DNA from: Actinomycetes bacterium
GTDB lineage: Bacteria; Actinomycetota; Acidimicrobiia; Acidimicrobiales; Acidimicrobiaceae
Direction: 5' to 3'
NCBI GenBank assembly: GCA_021833085.1
Contig: JAKBGL010000089.1
Coordinates: 1-5,558, forward strand
DNA length: 5,558 nt
The translations under genes and the position numbers were made by a program. Positions 1 to 5,558 of the stretch are shown one piece after another (position 1 is the stretch's first letter; the number at the start of each line of letters is the position of its first letter). The notes beneath the pieces were generated by a model. That model had not been told where the DNA came from and made no database searches. It saw only the letters and a program-made list of their open reading frames with translations.

Positions 1-802
1 GAGTAGCCAAGATTACCTTATCGAAAGAGTCGTGGGACTCTCGCGAGACGACTTCAACCCCATGATCTGTAGTGCGTAAACCACTGACCGGGGTATCTGT
101 CAAAACTATGGTGCCAGTGGACTTGAGGTATTGGCTTAATGACTTGATAAGAAAGTCCAACCCTAGTGTAAAAGATGCGAAAGGTGGAAGGAGCTTCCCT
201 GGTTGTTCTTTTTGAGAGACTGATTGTAAGCCTTGTAGGAGGTCTAGGACTTGAGGTGCGGTGATCTGGGCGCTTGCACCGTGTATTGACGCTGCGTTGA
301 TGCCACCTATCAACGGATCTAAGACGTTGTTGGTATAACTTCTACCGATGTAGTGTTCCAAAATATTCCCGAGGTCATCGCCTCTTGCACGTTGATTTCG
401 AGCTTGAGCGCTTCTCCACTTCGCAAAGGTGACTATTCGTTCAGTTGGCGTTAGGATCTTGTTGGCGAGAATATGCTTGTTTGCAGTTGGGAAACCTAGT
501 GTTAGTCCTGTAGGTAGATGATGGAGAGCTTTTTTGCGGTAGATCAGAGCTCTATTTGCAAGTGGATGAATGAGTTGGTCTTCTACTCCTAAAGCTTCGA
601 TGATCTCGAATATCTCCGGTGATCGCGTGACAAAAGCATCTGGACCTTCTTCTATCAGTATCCCACCCACTTCGGAAGCTCGAATCTTGCCTCCTAAACG
701 GTTGTCTTTTTCATATAGCGTTACTTGATGTTCTTTTGTTTGCGTGAGGAAAAAGGCAGCTGCCAAACCTGAAATCCCGCCGCCGACTACGGCAACTTTC
801 AT
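1..802 (-). CDS. hemY: Oxygen-dependent porphyrinogen oxidase (HemY/CgoX type), N-terminal 267 residues, cut by the window edge
   Basis: FAD flavoprotein of heme synthesis. In actinobacteria, members of this family usually oxidise coproporphyrinogen III to coproporphyrin III (CgoX); elsewhere the same fold oxidises protoporphyrinogen IX. Translating the minus strand from the ATG at 802..800 gives 267 uninterrupted codons and no stop before base 1. The N-terminus carries a dinucleotide-binding beta-alpha-beta motif (VVGGGISGL, residues 5-13), followed by YEKDNRLGGKI (30-40) and EEGPDAFV (51-58), both typical of the FAD site of this family. DPLIGGINAAS (162-172) matches the family's conserved (E/D)PLxGGIxAG-like segment. 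The final visible residues, KVILAT, resemble the second FAD-contacting strand. Full-length relatives have about 450-480 residues, so roughly 200 are missing to the left. The start overlaps the hemE stop as ATGA and has a strong Shine-Dalgarno site. The family is clear; the choice between CgoX and PPO activity rests on lineage. Confidence 0.93.
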   Translation of the reverse strand, partial: MKVAVVGGGISGLAAAFFLTQTKEHQVTLYEKDNRLGGKIRASEVGGILIEEGPDAFVTRSPEIFEIIEALGVEDQLIHPLANRALIYRKKALHHLPTGLTLGFPTANKHILANKILTPTERIVTFAKWRSAQARNQRARGDDLGNILEHYIGRSYTNNVLDPLIGGINAASIHGASAQITAPQVLDLLQGLQSVSQKEQPGKLLPPFASFTLGLDFLIKSLSQYLKSTGTIVLTDTPVSGLRTTDHGVEVVSRESHDSFDKVILAT

Positions 803-1917
803 TTTAGATACTCCTCTACAAGTTCGAGAGACGGTTTGATCTCTCCTGAACGGATTAGGTGTCCGTTAGCATGGACGAACTCTACTAGAAGCGATAGATA
901 CTCGGGGTTAGCTTCAGGAGGAACCCCGTGTCCTAGATTGAAAATGTATCCTTCACAAACTTTGGAACTGTAGAGAACCTGAGCGGCTTCGCTTAAAACT
1001 GTTTTGGCAGAGGATTCGAGCACAGCGGGATCGAGGTTTCCTTGAAATGAGATGTTTCTATGGACTCTAGCTTTTGCTTCGCTAAGTGGAGTGCGCCAGT
1101 CAACACCAACTACTTCTAGATCCATGTCTGTCATATCTGCCAAGAGTTCTCCGGTTCCCACGCCAAAGTGTATACGAGGAAGTGCGAATCTAGACAGTCT
1201 CTCCAAGAGTGAGGCGGAGTGTGGTTTGACGTATCTACGGTAGTGGCTCGGGGATAGAGCTCCGACCCAAGAGTCGAAGATTTGAACCACATCCACACCA
1301 GCTGCAATTTGAAGCGATAAAAACTCGTAGGCGACTTCTACAAGACGTTCCATGAGCTGGTGCCATAACGATTCATTCTCGAACATGAGTGCTTTGGTCT
1401 TCGCATAGGTCTTTGACGGACCGCCTTCGATTAGGTAACTTGCAACTGTGAAAGGGGCGCCTGCAAATCCGATAAGTGGAACCTTGAGTTCAGTCTTGAG
1501 AACTTTAACCGCCTCTGAAACATAAGTGATTGAATCTCTAATTTCGGAGGGTCTAAGATTATCTAGGTCACGTTTTACTCTAAACGGGGAGTTGATTTGT
1601 GGCCCTTTCCCTGGAACTATATCCACCTGAACCCCCGAGCCTAAAAGTGGTACCATGATATCAGAGTACAAGACAGCTGCGTCAACGTTGTATCGCTTGA
1701 CTGGCTGCAGGGTGATCTCGGCAACGAGGTAGGGATCCTTAATTACCTGAAGAATCGATCCGATACCCCGTATGCGTCGATACTCTGGGAGAGATCGTCC
1801 GGCTTGACGCATGAACCATATAGGTGTATGTCTGGGCTGTTTCCCCCACGCAGCTTCTAAGAAGCTTGAGTTTGATATCTGCTTTTGTGGGCGAGTTGCA
1901 TCTTGGTGCTCTGTCAT
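799..1917 (-). CDS. hemE: Uroporphyrinogen decarboxylase
   Basis: Cytoplasmic enzyme that removes four carboxylates from uroporphyrinogen III to give coproporphyrinogen III. From the ATG at 1917..1915 the protein has 372 residues, slightly longer than the usual 340-360 because of a non-conserved, polar N-terminus (about residues 1-18). Conserved sites are visible: RQAGRSLPEYR (37-47) with the substrate-binding arginines R37 and R41; the YSDIMVP segment (84-90) with the key aspartate D86; GFAGAPFTVASYLIEGG (150-166) with Tyr161; FDSWVGALS (214-222); and FNLGHGV near the C-terminus with His330. All the catalytic or binding residues I know for the family are present. The frame stays open upstream to a TTG at 1989, but that start would overlap helD and add 24 residues unlike the family, so the ATG is preferred. 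No clear Shine-Dalgarno site precedes it. The stop TGA (801..799) overlaps the hemY ATG, so the two genes almost certainly form an operon. Confidence 0.97.
   Translation of the reverse strand: MTEHQDATRPQKQISNSSFLEAAWGKQPRHTPIWFMRQAGRSLPEYRRIRGIGSILQVIKDPYLVAEITLQPVKRYNVDAAVLYSDIMVPLLGSGVQVDIVPGKGPQINSPFRVKRDLDNLRPSEIRDSITYVSEAVKVLKTELKVPLIGFAGAPFTVASYLIEGGPSKTYAKTKALMFENESLWHQLMERLVEVAYEFLSLQIAAGVDVVQIFDSWVGALSPSHYRRYVKPHSASLLERLSRFALPRIHFGVGTGELLADMTDMDLEVVGVDWRTPLSEAKARVHRNISFQGNLDPAVLESSAKTVLSEAAQVLYSSKVCEGYIFNLGHGVPPEANPEYLSLLVEFVHANGHLIRSGEIKPSLELVEEYLK
811..816 (-). promoter_or_regulatory. Shine-Dalgarno site of hemY, inside the 3' end of hemE
   Basis: On the minus strand GAGGAG lies 8 bases before the ATG at 802..800. 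This near-perfect ribosome-binding site fixes the hemY start. It lies within the last codons of hemE, so ribosomes finishing hemE could reinitiate here. Confidence 0.8.
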
Positions 1918-1934
1918 CTTATCTGTATAGCCTA
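1918..1934 (-). promoter_or_regulatory. Possible -10 element giving a leaderless hemE mRNA
   Basis: Reading the minus strand toward hemE, TATACA (1929..1924) lies 6 bases before the ATG at 1917, and TAGGCT (1934..1929), which fits TANNNT, lies 11 bases before it. Either would put the transcription start at or within a few bases of the ATG. The absence of a Shine-Dalgarno site agrees with a leaderless message, which is common in actinobacteria. No convincing -35 hexamer sits at the expected spacing. This is a weak sequence-only call. Confidence 0.25.
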
Positions 1935-1936
1935 AG

Positions 1937-1970
1937 CTCTTTTGAGTACTTTTGTAGTTCTCAACAAGAG
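1937..1970. repeat. Imperfect inverted repeat in the hemE/helD divergent intergenic region
   Basis: The left arm CTCTTTTGAG (1937-1946) and the right arm CTCAACAAGAG (1960-1970) are complementary over 10 base pairs, with a single bulged C at 1965 and a 13-base loop. The right arm runs into the helD ribosome-binding site (1968-1973). The repeat could be an operator for a dimeric regulator acting on one or both divergent genes, or an RNA hairpin that partly hides the helD Shine-Dalgarno site. It does not resemble the GC-rich rifamycin-associated element found upstream of some helR genes. Confidence 0.5.
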
Positions 1971-1973
1971 GGG
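1968..1973 (+). promoter_or_regulatory. Shine-Dalgarno site that selects the GTG start of helD
   Basis: GAGGGG lies 4 bases before the GTG at 1978. The in-frame TTG at 1942 has no comparable site and would push the protein beyond the family N-terminus. This supports GTG as the helD start. Confidence 0.65.
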
Positions 1974-1977
1974 ATTT

Positions 1978-4131
1978 GTGGTAAATCAAAAGGATCTGGA
2001 TTTTGAGTCCGCTTACGTAAAGATGGCGTACGACAGATTAGAGGCTATCAAAGAGCAAGCTCGTGTTGCGATGGATCAGGTGTTAGAGGTAGAAAAGGGG
2101 GGTACCCACCAGGCTAAAGTCGAGCGTGACGTGATAGTAAGGTCGTCATTGGCTCGGCTAGATTCTCTCGACATTGGTGATCAGGCGTTGGTTTTTGGGC
2201 GCATAGACTTTATTCCTCCTGCTCCACTTTCTGAAGGTGAATCTTTCCATATTGGGAGAGTTTCGGTGAACTCGGAGTCGATGGAGCCCTTGGTAGTTGA
2301 CTGGCGAGCGCCGATAGCGGAAGCTTTCTATAGAGCTACCGGAAAGGACCCTATGGGAGTACACTTGCGTCGTCATATTTTTTGTAGTCGCGACGTAGTT
2401 GAAAACGTCGAAGATGAGATTTTGATGAGGTCTTTGGAAGACGACGGTAGTGATAATGCCGAGGTGCTATCACCGAGTGCGCTTTTCGCCGCGATCTCTA
2501 GACCACGTTCACAGTTCATGAATGATATCGTTTCTACGATTCAGGCTGAGCAAGATGAGGTTGTTAGGCACCCACTTTCAGGAGTTTTAGTTGTGCAAGG
2601 GGCTCCGGGCACAGGAAAGACAGCTGTCGCTTTGCACAGGGCAGCCTATCTCATGTACACCTACCGATGGCGTTTTGAACGCCAGCCTCTGTTGGTGCTT
2701 GGACCTTCTACAGAGTTTGTGAAGTATATAAGCAGAGTACTACCTTCTCTGGGGGAAAGCGGGGTAGAGTTACACACTCCTGAAGGTCTTTGTGGCTATA
2801 GTGGAGCGCCATCAGAGAAAACCTTGGATGCAAGGCGTCTAAAAGGCGATCTGAAGATGGTGAAATTGTTACAACGAGCAGTGAAAGACCGACAAAGACC
2901 TCTTCGGAAAGAGGCTCGTATAGCTTTTGGCCGTAAGTATTTGACTGTGACACCTGAGCTGAGTAGAGAGATAGTTGATCTCGTCAAGCGTAGACAAGGA
3001 CCTCACAATCCTAAGAGGAAGATCGTTGAGGCTAAAGTGTCTCAGTACTTGGCAGAGCAATACCTAGATGGAGGAGAACTAGCTGTCGATGTCGAATCAG
3101 TGACGAACGTAATCTCTATCAACTCTGGGCTTGAAGACTCTGTCGCACAGAACCTTCCGGGCGAAGACAGCGCTCAACTGGTAAAGGAGGTAGCAGCTGC
3201 ACTGCGAAAGTCGCAGGAGTTTCAGATACTAGTGGAGCGGATGTGGCCACGACTTACAGCGGAACAGACTCTTCACGACCTTTTCTCACATCGGGCTCTC
3301 TTGAAGTTGGCAGGTAGGTCACTACTTTCTGAAACCGAGATAGATGTACTTGCTATCAGAGGCGATGATTCTCCTCTAACTCATAGGTGGTCACGCGAAG
3401 ATGCCGTGTTGTTAGACGAACTTAAACCACTTCTAGATGGTCAAGATGATTCTCAGGTGAGCTACGGTCACGTCGTAGTTGACGAAGCTCAAGATCTCTC
3501 TCCTATGACGGCCCGTCTCCTCCGACGAAGGTGTCGATCAGGTTCGATGACCGTACTTGGTGACTTGGCACAGTCGTTTGGGTCCTGGCCCAAAAGATCT
3601 TGGGACGAGGTTGTTTCGCCTCTCGTGGCAGACAAAACCTATGAACTCAGAGAGCTGTCAGTCAACTATCGTACCTCTAAAGAGATCTCGACTTTGGCTG
3701 ATCGAATAAAAAATCAGTATACGTCAGGACTCGAAAAGACGAAGGCTATTAGAAGTTTTCCCGGAGGGGTTGAACTTTTCGTCCATAGTGACCCTCTAAC
3801 CCAGGCAGGAAGAGATATCGAGGCAATTTACCTAAGCGGTGCTCAAGGACGTTATGCGCTTTTAGTTCCGGAGAGTGATCTGCAAAGGAGCCACGAAATG
3901 GTGCGTGCGGGGATGTACGCACTTTGGAGTGCACTTTCAGTTCTAGATATCGAAAGAGTAAGAGGACTCGAGTTTGACGGTGTATTCATTGTCCGACCGT
4001 TCAATCTCCTAGACGACAGCGCTCGTACCGAGCGAGCCTTGTATGTGGCAGTGACTAGGGCAACCAATCTGGTAAAAATTTATGATTTAGAGCCGCTTCC
4101 GGATTGGCTTTTAGATCCAAAGTTAACGTAG
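1978..4131 (+). CDS. helD: HelD/HelR-type RNA polymerase-recycling ATPase (UvrD/Rep-like superfamily 1)
   Basis: Motor-like ATPase that binds RNA polymerase, reaching into its channels to release nucleic acid and recycle stalled enzyme; some actinobacterial HelR members also protect polymerase from rifamycins. With the GTG at 1978 it has 717 residues, close to the usual class II actinobacterial length. Visible features in order: a helical, charged N-terminus (about 5-60), probably the coiled coil that enters the secondary channel; VDWRAPIAEAFYRAT (from 107), a HelD hallmark; a Q-rich segment (189-192); Walker A GAPGTGKT (208-215); GPSTEFVKYI (from 242); a long HelD-specific insert with RLKGDLKM and RQRPL; Walker B/DEAQD (502-506); motif III GDLAQ (528-532); motif IV NYRT (563-566); motif V VRGLEFDGV (661-669); motif VI YVAVTRA (689-695). 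All ATPase motifs are intact, so it should be active. It is divergent from hemE and followed by ctaE after 40 bases. Orthology to rifamycin-resistance HelR in particular is not shown. Confidence 0.94.
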   Translation: MVNQKDLDFESAYVKMAYDRLEAIKEQARVAMDQVLEVEKGGTHQAKVERDVIVRSSLARLDSLDIGDQALVFGRIDFIPPAPLSEGESFHIGRVSVNSESMEPLVVDWRAPIAEAFYRATGKDPMGVHLRRHIFCSRDVVENVEDEILMRSLEDDGSDNAEVLSPSALFAAISRPRSQFMNDIVSTIQAEQDEVVRHPLSGVLVVQGAPGTGKTAVALHRAAYLMYTYRWRFERQPLLVLGPSTEFVKYISRVLPSLGESGVELHTPEGLCGYSGAPSEKTLDARRLKGDLKMVKLLQRAVKDRQRPLRKEARIAFGRKYLTVTPELSREIVDLVKRRQGPHNPKRKIVEAKVSQYLAEQYLDGGELAVDVESVTNVISINSGLEDSVAQNLPGEDSAQLVKEVAAALRKSQEFQILVERMWPRLTAEQTLHDLFSHRALLKLAGRSLLSETEIDVLAIRGDDSPLTHRWSREDAVLLDELKPLLDGQDDSQVSYGHVVVDEAQDLSPMTARLLRRRCRSGSMTVLGDLAQSFGSWPKRSWDEVVSPLVADKTYELRELSVNYRTSKEISTLADRIKNQYTSGLEKTKAIRSFPGGVELFVHSDPLTQAGRDIEAIYLSGAQGRYALLVPESDLQRSHEMVRAGMYALWSALSVLDIERVRGLEFDGVFIVRPFNLLDDSARTERALYVAVTRATNLVKIYDLEPLPDWLLDPKLT

Positions 4132-4133
4132 GG

Positions 4134-4170
4134 TTATAGAGGGTCCTCTTTTGTAGGGGAACCTCTATAA
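4134..4170 (+). repeat. Strong hairpin between helD and ctaE
   Basis: TTATAGAGG (4134-4142) pairs perfectly with CCTCTATAA (4162-4170). After one G-A mismatch (4143/4161) the stem continues as TCCTC (4144-4148) with GGGGA (4156-4160), including one G-T wobble, and closes on a 7-base loop (TTTTGTA). The total is 14 pairs in 37 bases, starting 2 bases after the helD stop. There is no T-run after it on either strand, so it is not a standard intrinsic terminator. Its 3' arm contains AGGGGA, the only purine-rich site upstream of the ctaE TTG start. It may serve as an mRNA processing or stability element, a weak terminator, or a translational control of ctaE. Confidence 0.75.
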
Positions 4171-4171
4171 G

Positions 4172-4792
4172 TTGGCTAATGGTTTAGGTGGAAGCGTGGC
4201 TCAGGCAATAGTGTCCGCGAGAAGCGGTCGTGAACCCATAAGGTTTAACAAACCGACCATCTTGGGTGTTGGAACCATGGTGTGGTTAGGGTCGGAGATG
4301 ATGTTTTTTAGCGGTTTATTCGCTGCATACTTCACGATCAGAGCCCACGATGGAAAGCCGTGGCCCCCAGCTGGTGTTCATTTAGACGTTTTACAAGCTG
4401 GTATCTTTACCGCAATATTGGTTATGTCGTCAGTGACGATGCAAAAGGCGGTCTTTGAAGCCGAGCACAACCGGCTTAGATCTGCGAAGTGGTGGATCGT
4501 TCTTACGATTGTAATGGGGGCTTCGTTCGTTACCAATCAGGCTGTGGAGTGGCACAAGTTTACGTTTGGCCCCCAGACGAACGCTTACGGTTCCTTGTTT
4601 TACATAATGTCTGGACTCCATGGATTACATGTGATTCTTGGTTTGATAGCCATGGGATTCTTGTTGCTCCGTATGTCGGGTCAGTCAAAGGATCATGGAC
4701 GCTTGGCGGTCATACAGTCTGTGAGCTACTACTGGCACTTCGTCGACGTGGTTTGGGTGGCGCTTTACGCCTGTTTGTTCTTGCTTCACTAG
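4172..4792 (+). CDS. ctaE: Cytochrome c oxidase (aa3) subunit III
   Basis: Integral membrane subunit of the terminal oxidase; subunit III stabilises the catalytic core and sits near the proton and oxygen entry paths. The TTG start at 4172 gives 206 residues, matching the short five-helix actinobacterial form that lacks the first two helices of the seven-helix version. Predicted membrane segments are about 30-56, 72-95, 107-125, 140-166 and 183-205. Family signatures: TMVWLGSEMMFFSGLFAAYF (35-54) with the conserved glutamate E42; E126 in QAVEW; GLHGLHV (148-154); YYWHFVDVVW (186-195) near the C-terminus. A GTG at 4196 would give 198 residues and has AGGTGG 4 bases upstream, while the TTG relies on AGGGGA about 11 bases upstream inside a hairpin. 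Both lengths suit the family, so the exact start is uncertain. qcrC follows after 59 bases on the same strand, as in other actinobacteria, where the encoded complexes form one supercomplex. Confidence 0.94.
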   Translation: MANGLGGSVAQAIVSARSGREPIRFNKPTILGVGTMVWLGSEMMFFSGLFAAYFTIRAHDGKPWPPAGVHLDVLQAGIFTAILVMSSVTMQKAVFEAEHNRLRSAKWWIVLTIVMGASFVTNQAVEWHKFTFGPQTNAYGSLFYIMSGLHGLHVILGLIAMGFLLLRMSGQSKDHGRLAVIQSVSYYWHFVDVVWVALYACLFLLH

Positions 4793-4842
4793 TACTGAAG
4801 GTAGTTGCAGGATTTTATTGGTCTTGTGTGGTTGTTAGGTTT

Positions 4843-4849
4843 GGGAGAG
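4843..4849 (+). promoter_or_regulatory. Shine-Dalgarno site of qcrC
   Basis: GGGAGAG ends 2 bases before the ATG at 4852, with the GGAG core 4 bases away. The reading frame is open further upstream, including a GTG at 4828, so this site is what favours the ATG. The rest of the 59-base gap after ctaE (4793-4851) shows no terminator or clear promoter, which fits cotranscription. Confidence 0.65.
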
Positions 4850-4851
4850 TT

Positions 4852-5558
4852 ATGAACGCATCACTTGGGGGATTGAGGTTCTCTAGGGCAAAGGCATTTG
4901 GAGTCTCTGCTCTTTTATCCAGCGTGGTTGGATCTGCTGGAATGCTAGCTTTTGGTGGCGGTACTTCGGCTGCCCAGTCTAACTATCAGCAGTCTTCGGT
5001 CAAAGAGCCCAAGTCGGTTACCTTCACCCAGCAAAATCGACCTCCGATCGTTTATCGAAAGCCGCCGTCCTCGTTGATTCCGGAGGGACGTACCTTATTC
5101 ACAGAGAACTGCTCAACGTGCCATGGCGTCGATGCAGCTGGAAGTTCTAGAGCTCCCAATCTTCAAGGTCTTGGAGCTGCAACCATCGACTTTTGGGTGT
5201 ACACGGGTAGGATGCCGTTAGCGGATCCAACTGTGCAAGCGATCCAAAAGCCACGAAAATTTAGTAGACAGCAGACGTTGGCGATAGCGGCATATGTCTC
5301 TTCCTTGGCTCCCGGTGGACCCGGGATACCTTCTGTGAACGTTGCGGGTGCAAATATATCGCAAGGAGAGAGCTTGTTTTCGACGAACTGCGCTGCTTGC
5401 CATACGATAACAGGGGTAGGAGATGCTCTTGCAAATAACGTCTATGCTCCTTCTCTTTATGGTGTTGGGGCTACTCAGATAGCGGAGGCTATGAGAACTG
5501 GCCCAGGGAATATGCCTCGATTTGGAAACGGTACGTTAAGCAACGCTCAAGTGGCTGA
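4852..5558 (+). CDS. qcrC: Diheme cytochrome c subunit of the actinobacterial cytochrome bc1 (bcc) complex, 5' part, cut by the window edge
   Basis: Cytochrome cc subunit that carries electrons from the Rieske protein of the menaquinol-oxidising bcc complex directly to the aa3 oxidase, replacing a soluble cytochrome c. The ATG at 4852 opens 235 codons with no stop before the window ends. Residues 1-12 are positively charged, followed by a hydrophobic stretch (about 15-36) that acts as signal or membrane anchor; TSAAQ (38-42) could be a cleavage site. A Pro/Gln/Ser-rich linker (about 43-77) leads to two cytochrome c domains on the outer side of the membrane. The first has CSTCH (87-91) with likely axial ligand Met121 in TGRMP; the second has CAACH (180-184) with likely ligand Met221 in TGPGNMPRF. 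The order and spacing match actinobacterial QcrC, which is normally about 270-300 residues with a C-terminal membrane helix; that helix lies beyond this window. qcrA and qcrB would be expected next. Confidence 0.94.
   Translation, partial: MNASLGGLRFSRAKAFGVSALLSSVVGSAGMLAFGGGTSAAQSNYQQSSVKEPKSVTFTQQNRPPIVYRKPPSSLIPEGRTLFTENCSTCHGVDAAGSSRAPNLQGLGAATIDFWVYTGRMPLADPTVQAIQKPRKFSRQQTLAIAAYVSSLAPGGPGIPSVNVAGANISQGESLFSTNCAACHTITGVGDALANNVYAPSLYGVGATQIAEAMRTGPGNMPRFGNGTLSNAQVA

Noticed and set aside
1052..1243. Plus-strand open frame of 63 codons inside hemE (and a similar one at 1824-2006)
   Set aside because: Both are shadows of neighbouring coding frames with no recognisable domain.
1942..1972. 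TTGAGT at 1942 as a -35 element for helD
   Set aside because: No -10-like hexamer lies 16-18 bases downstream; that stretch is the right arm of the repeat and the ribosome-binding site.
1942..1977. TTG at 1942 as the helD start
   Set aside because: It lies within the left arm of the inverted repeat, has no ribosome-binding site, and the GTG at 1978 has GAGGGG at good spacing and fits the family N-terminus.
1918..1989. Upstream TTG start for hemE at 1989, adding 24 residues
   Set aside because: The added residues do not resemble the HemE family, the start would overlap the helD start region on the other strand, and the ATG at 1917 already gives a full-length enzyme.
2158..3060. Several minus-strand open frames of 63-81 codons inside helD
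   Set aside because: They are antisense to a strongly conserved coding sequence, overlap one another, and encode nothing recognisable.
3749..4067. Two overlapping minus-strand open frames antisense to the helD 3' end
   Set aside because: They lie opposite conserved helicase motifs V and VI and show no family features of their own.
4134..4172. Intrinsic terminator after helD
   Set aside because: The hairpin is strong but has no T-tract on either strand, so I recorded it as a hairpin of unknown role, not a terminator.
1..5558. Mobile elements, CRISPR repeats, tRNA/rRNA genes, toxin-antitoxin or defence modules
   Set aside because: I saw no transposase or integrase, no regularly spaced repeats, no RNA gene structure and no defence-type proteins. 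All long frames are accounted for by core heme, transcription and respiration genes.

Overview
The window looks like ordinary core metabolism from an actinobacterium of moderate GC content. Evidence for this lineage comes from three places: a class II, actinobacterial-type HelD; the neighbouring pair ctaE (short cytochrome oxidase subunit III) and qcrC (diheme cytochrome c), which is typical of the actinobacterial bcc-aa3 respiratory supercomplex; and the RQAGRSLPEYR form of the HemE signature, with Ser where many other bacteria have Tyr. Base composition is much less GC-rich than in Streptomyces or Mycobacterium. An Acidimicrobiia-like lineage is possible, but that placement is an inference.

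Layout. Minus strand, running left from about 1917: hemE (uroporphyrinogen decarboxylase), then a FAD-dependent porphyrinogen oxidase (hemY/cgoX) that leaves the window at base 1. The two genes overlap by 4 bases (ATGA) and the second has a strong Shine-Dalgarno site inside hemE. A 60-base divergent intergenic region (1918-1977) holds an imperfect inverted repeat. Plus strand, running right: helD (RNA polymerase-recycling helicase-like ATPase, GTG start), a strong 37-base hairpin, ctaE, a 59-base gap, and qcrC, which runs off the right edge at 5558.

How the genes relate. HemE makes coproporphyrinogen III. In actinobacteria this is normally oxidised directly by the HemY/CgoX-type enzyme in the coproporphyrin-dependent route to heme. 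CtaE belongs to the heme-containing terminal oxidase and QcrC carries two c-type hemes, so heme supply and heme use lie on either side of helD. HelD removes stalled RNA polymerase from DNA and has no obvious biochemical link to heme.

I see no mobile element, CRISPR array, tRNA, rRNA or defence system, and no clear sign of an undescribed system. The features most worth a second look are the two inverted repeats (1937-1970 and 4134-4170), both next to translation start sites, and a possible leaderless start for hemE. No stretch longer than 300 bases lacks a gene.
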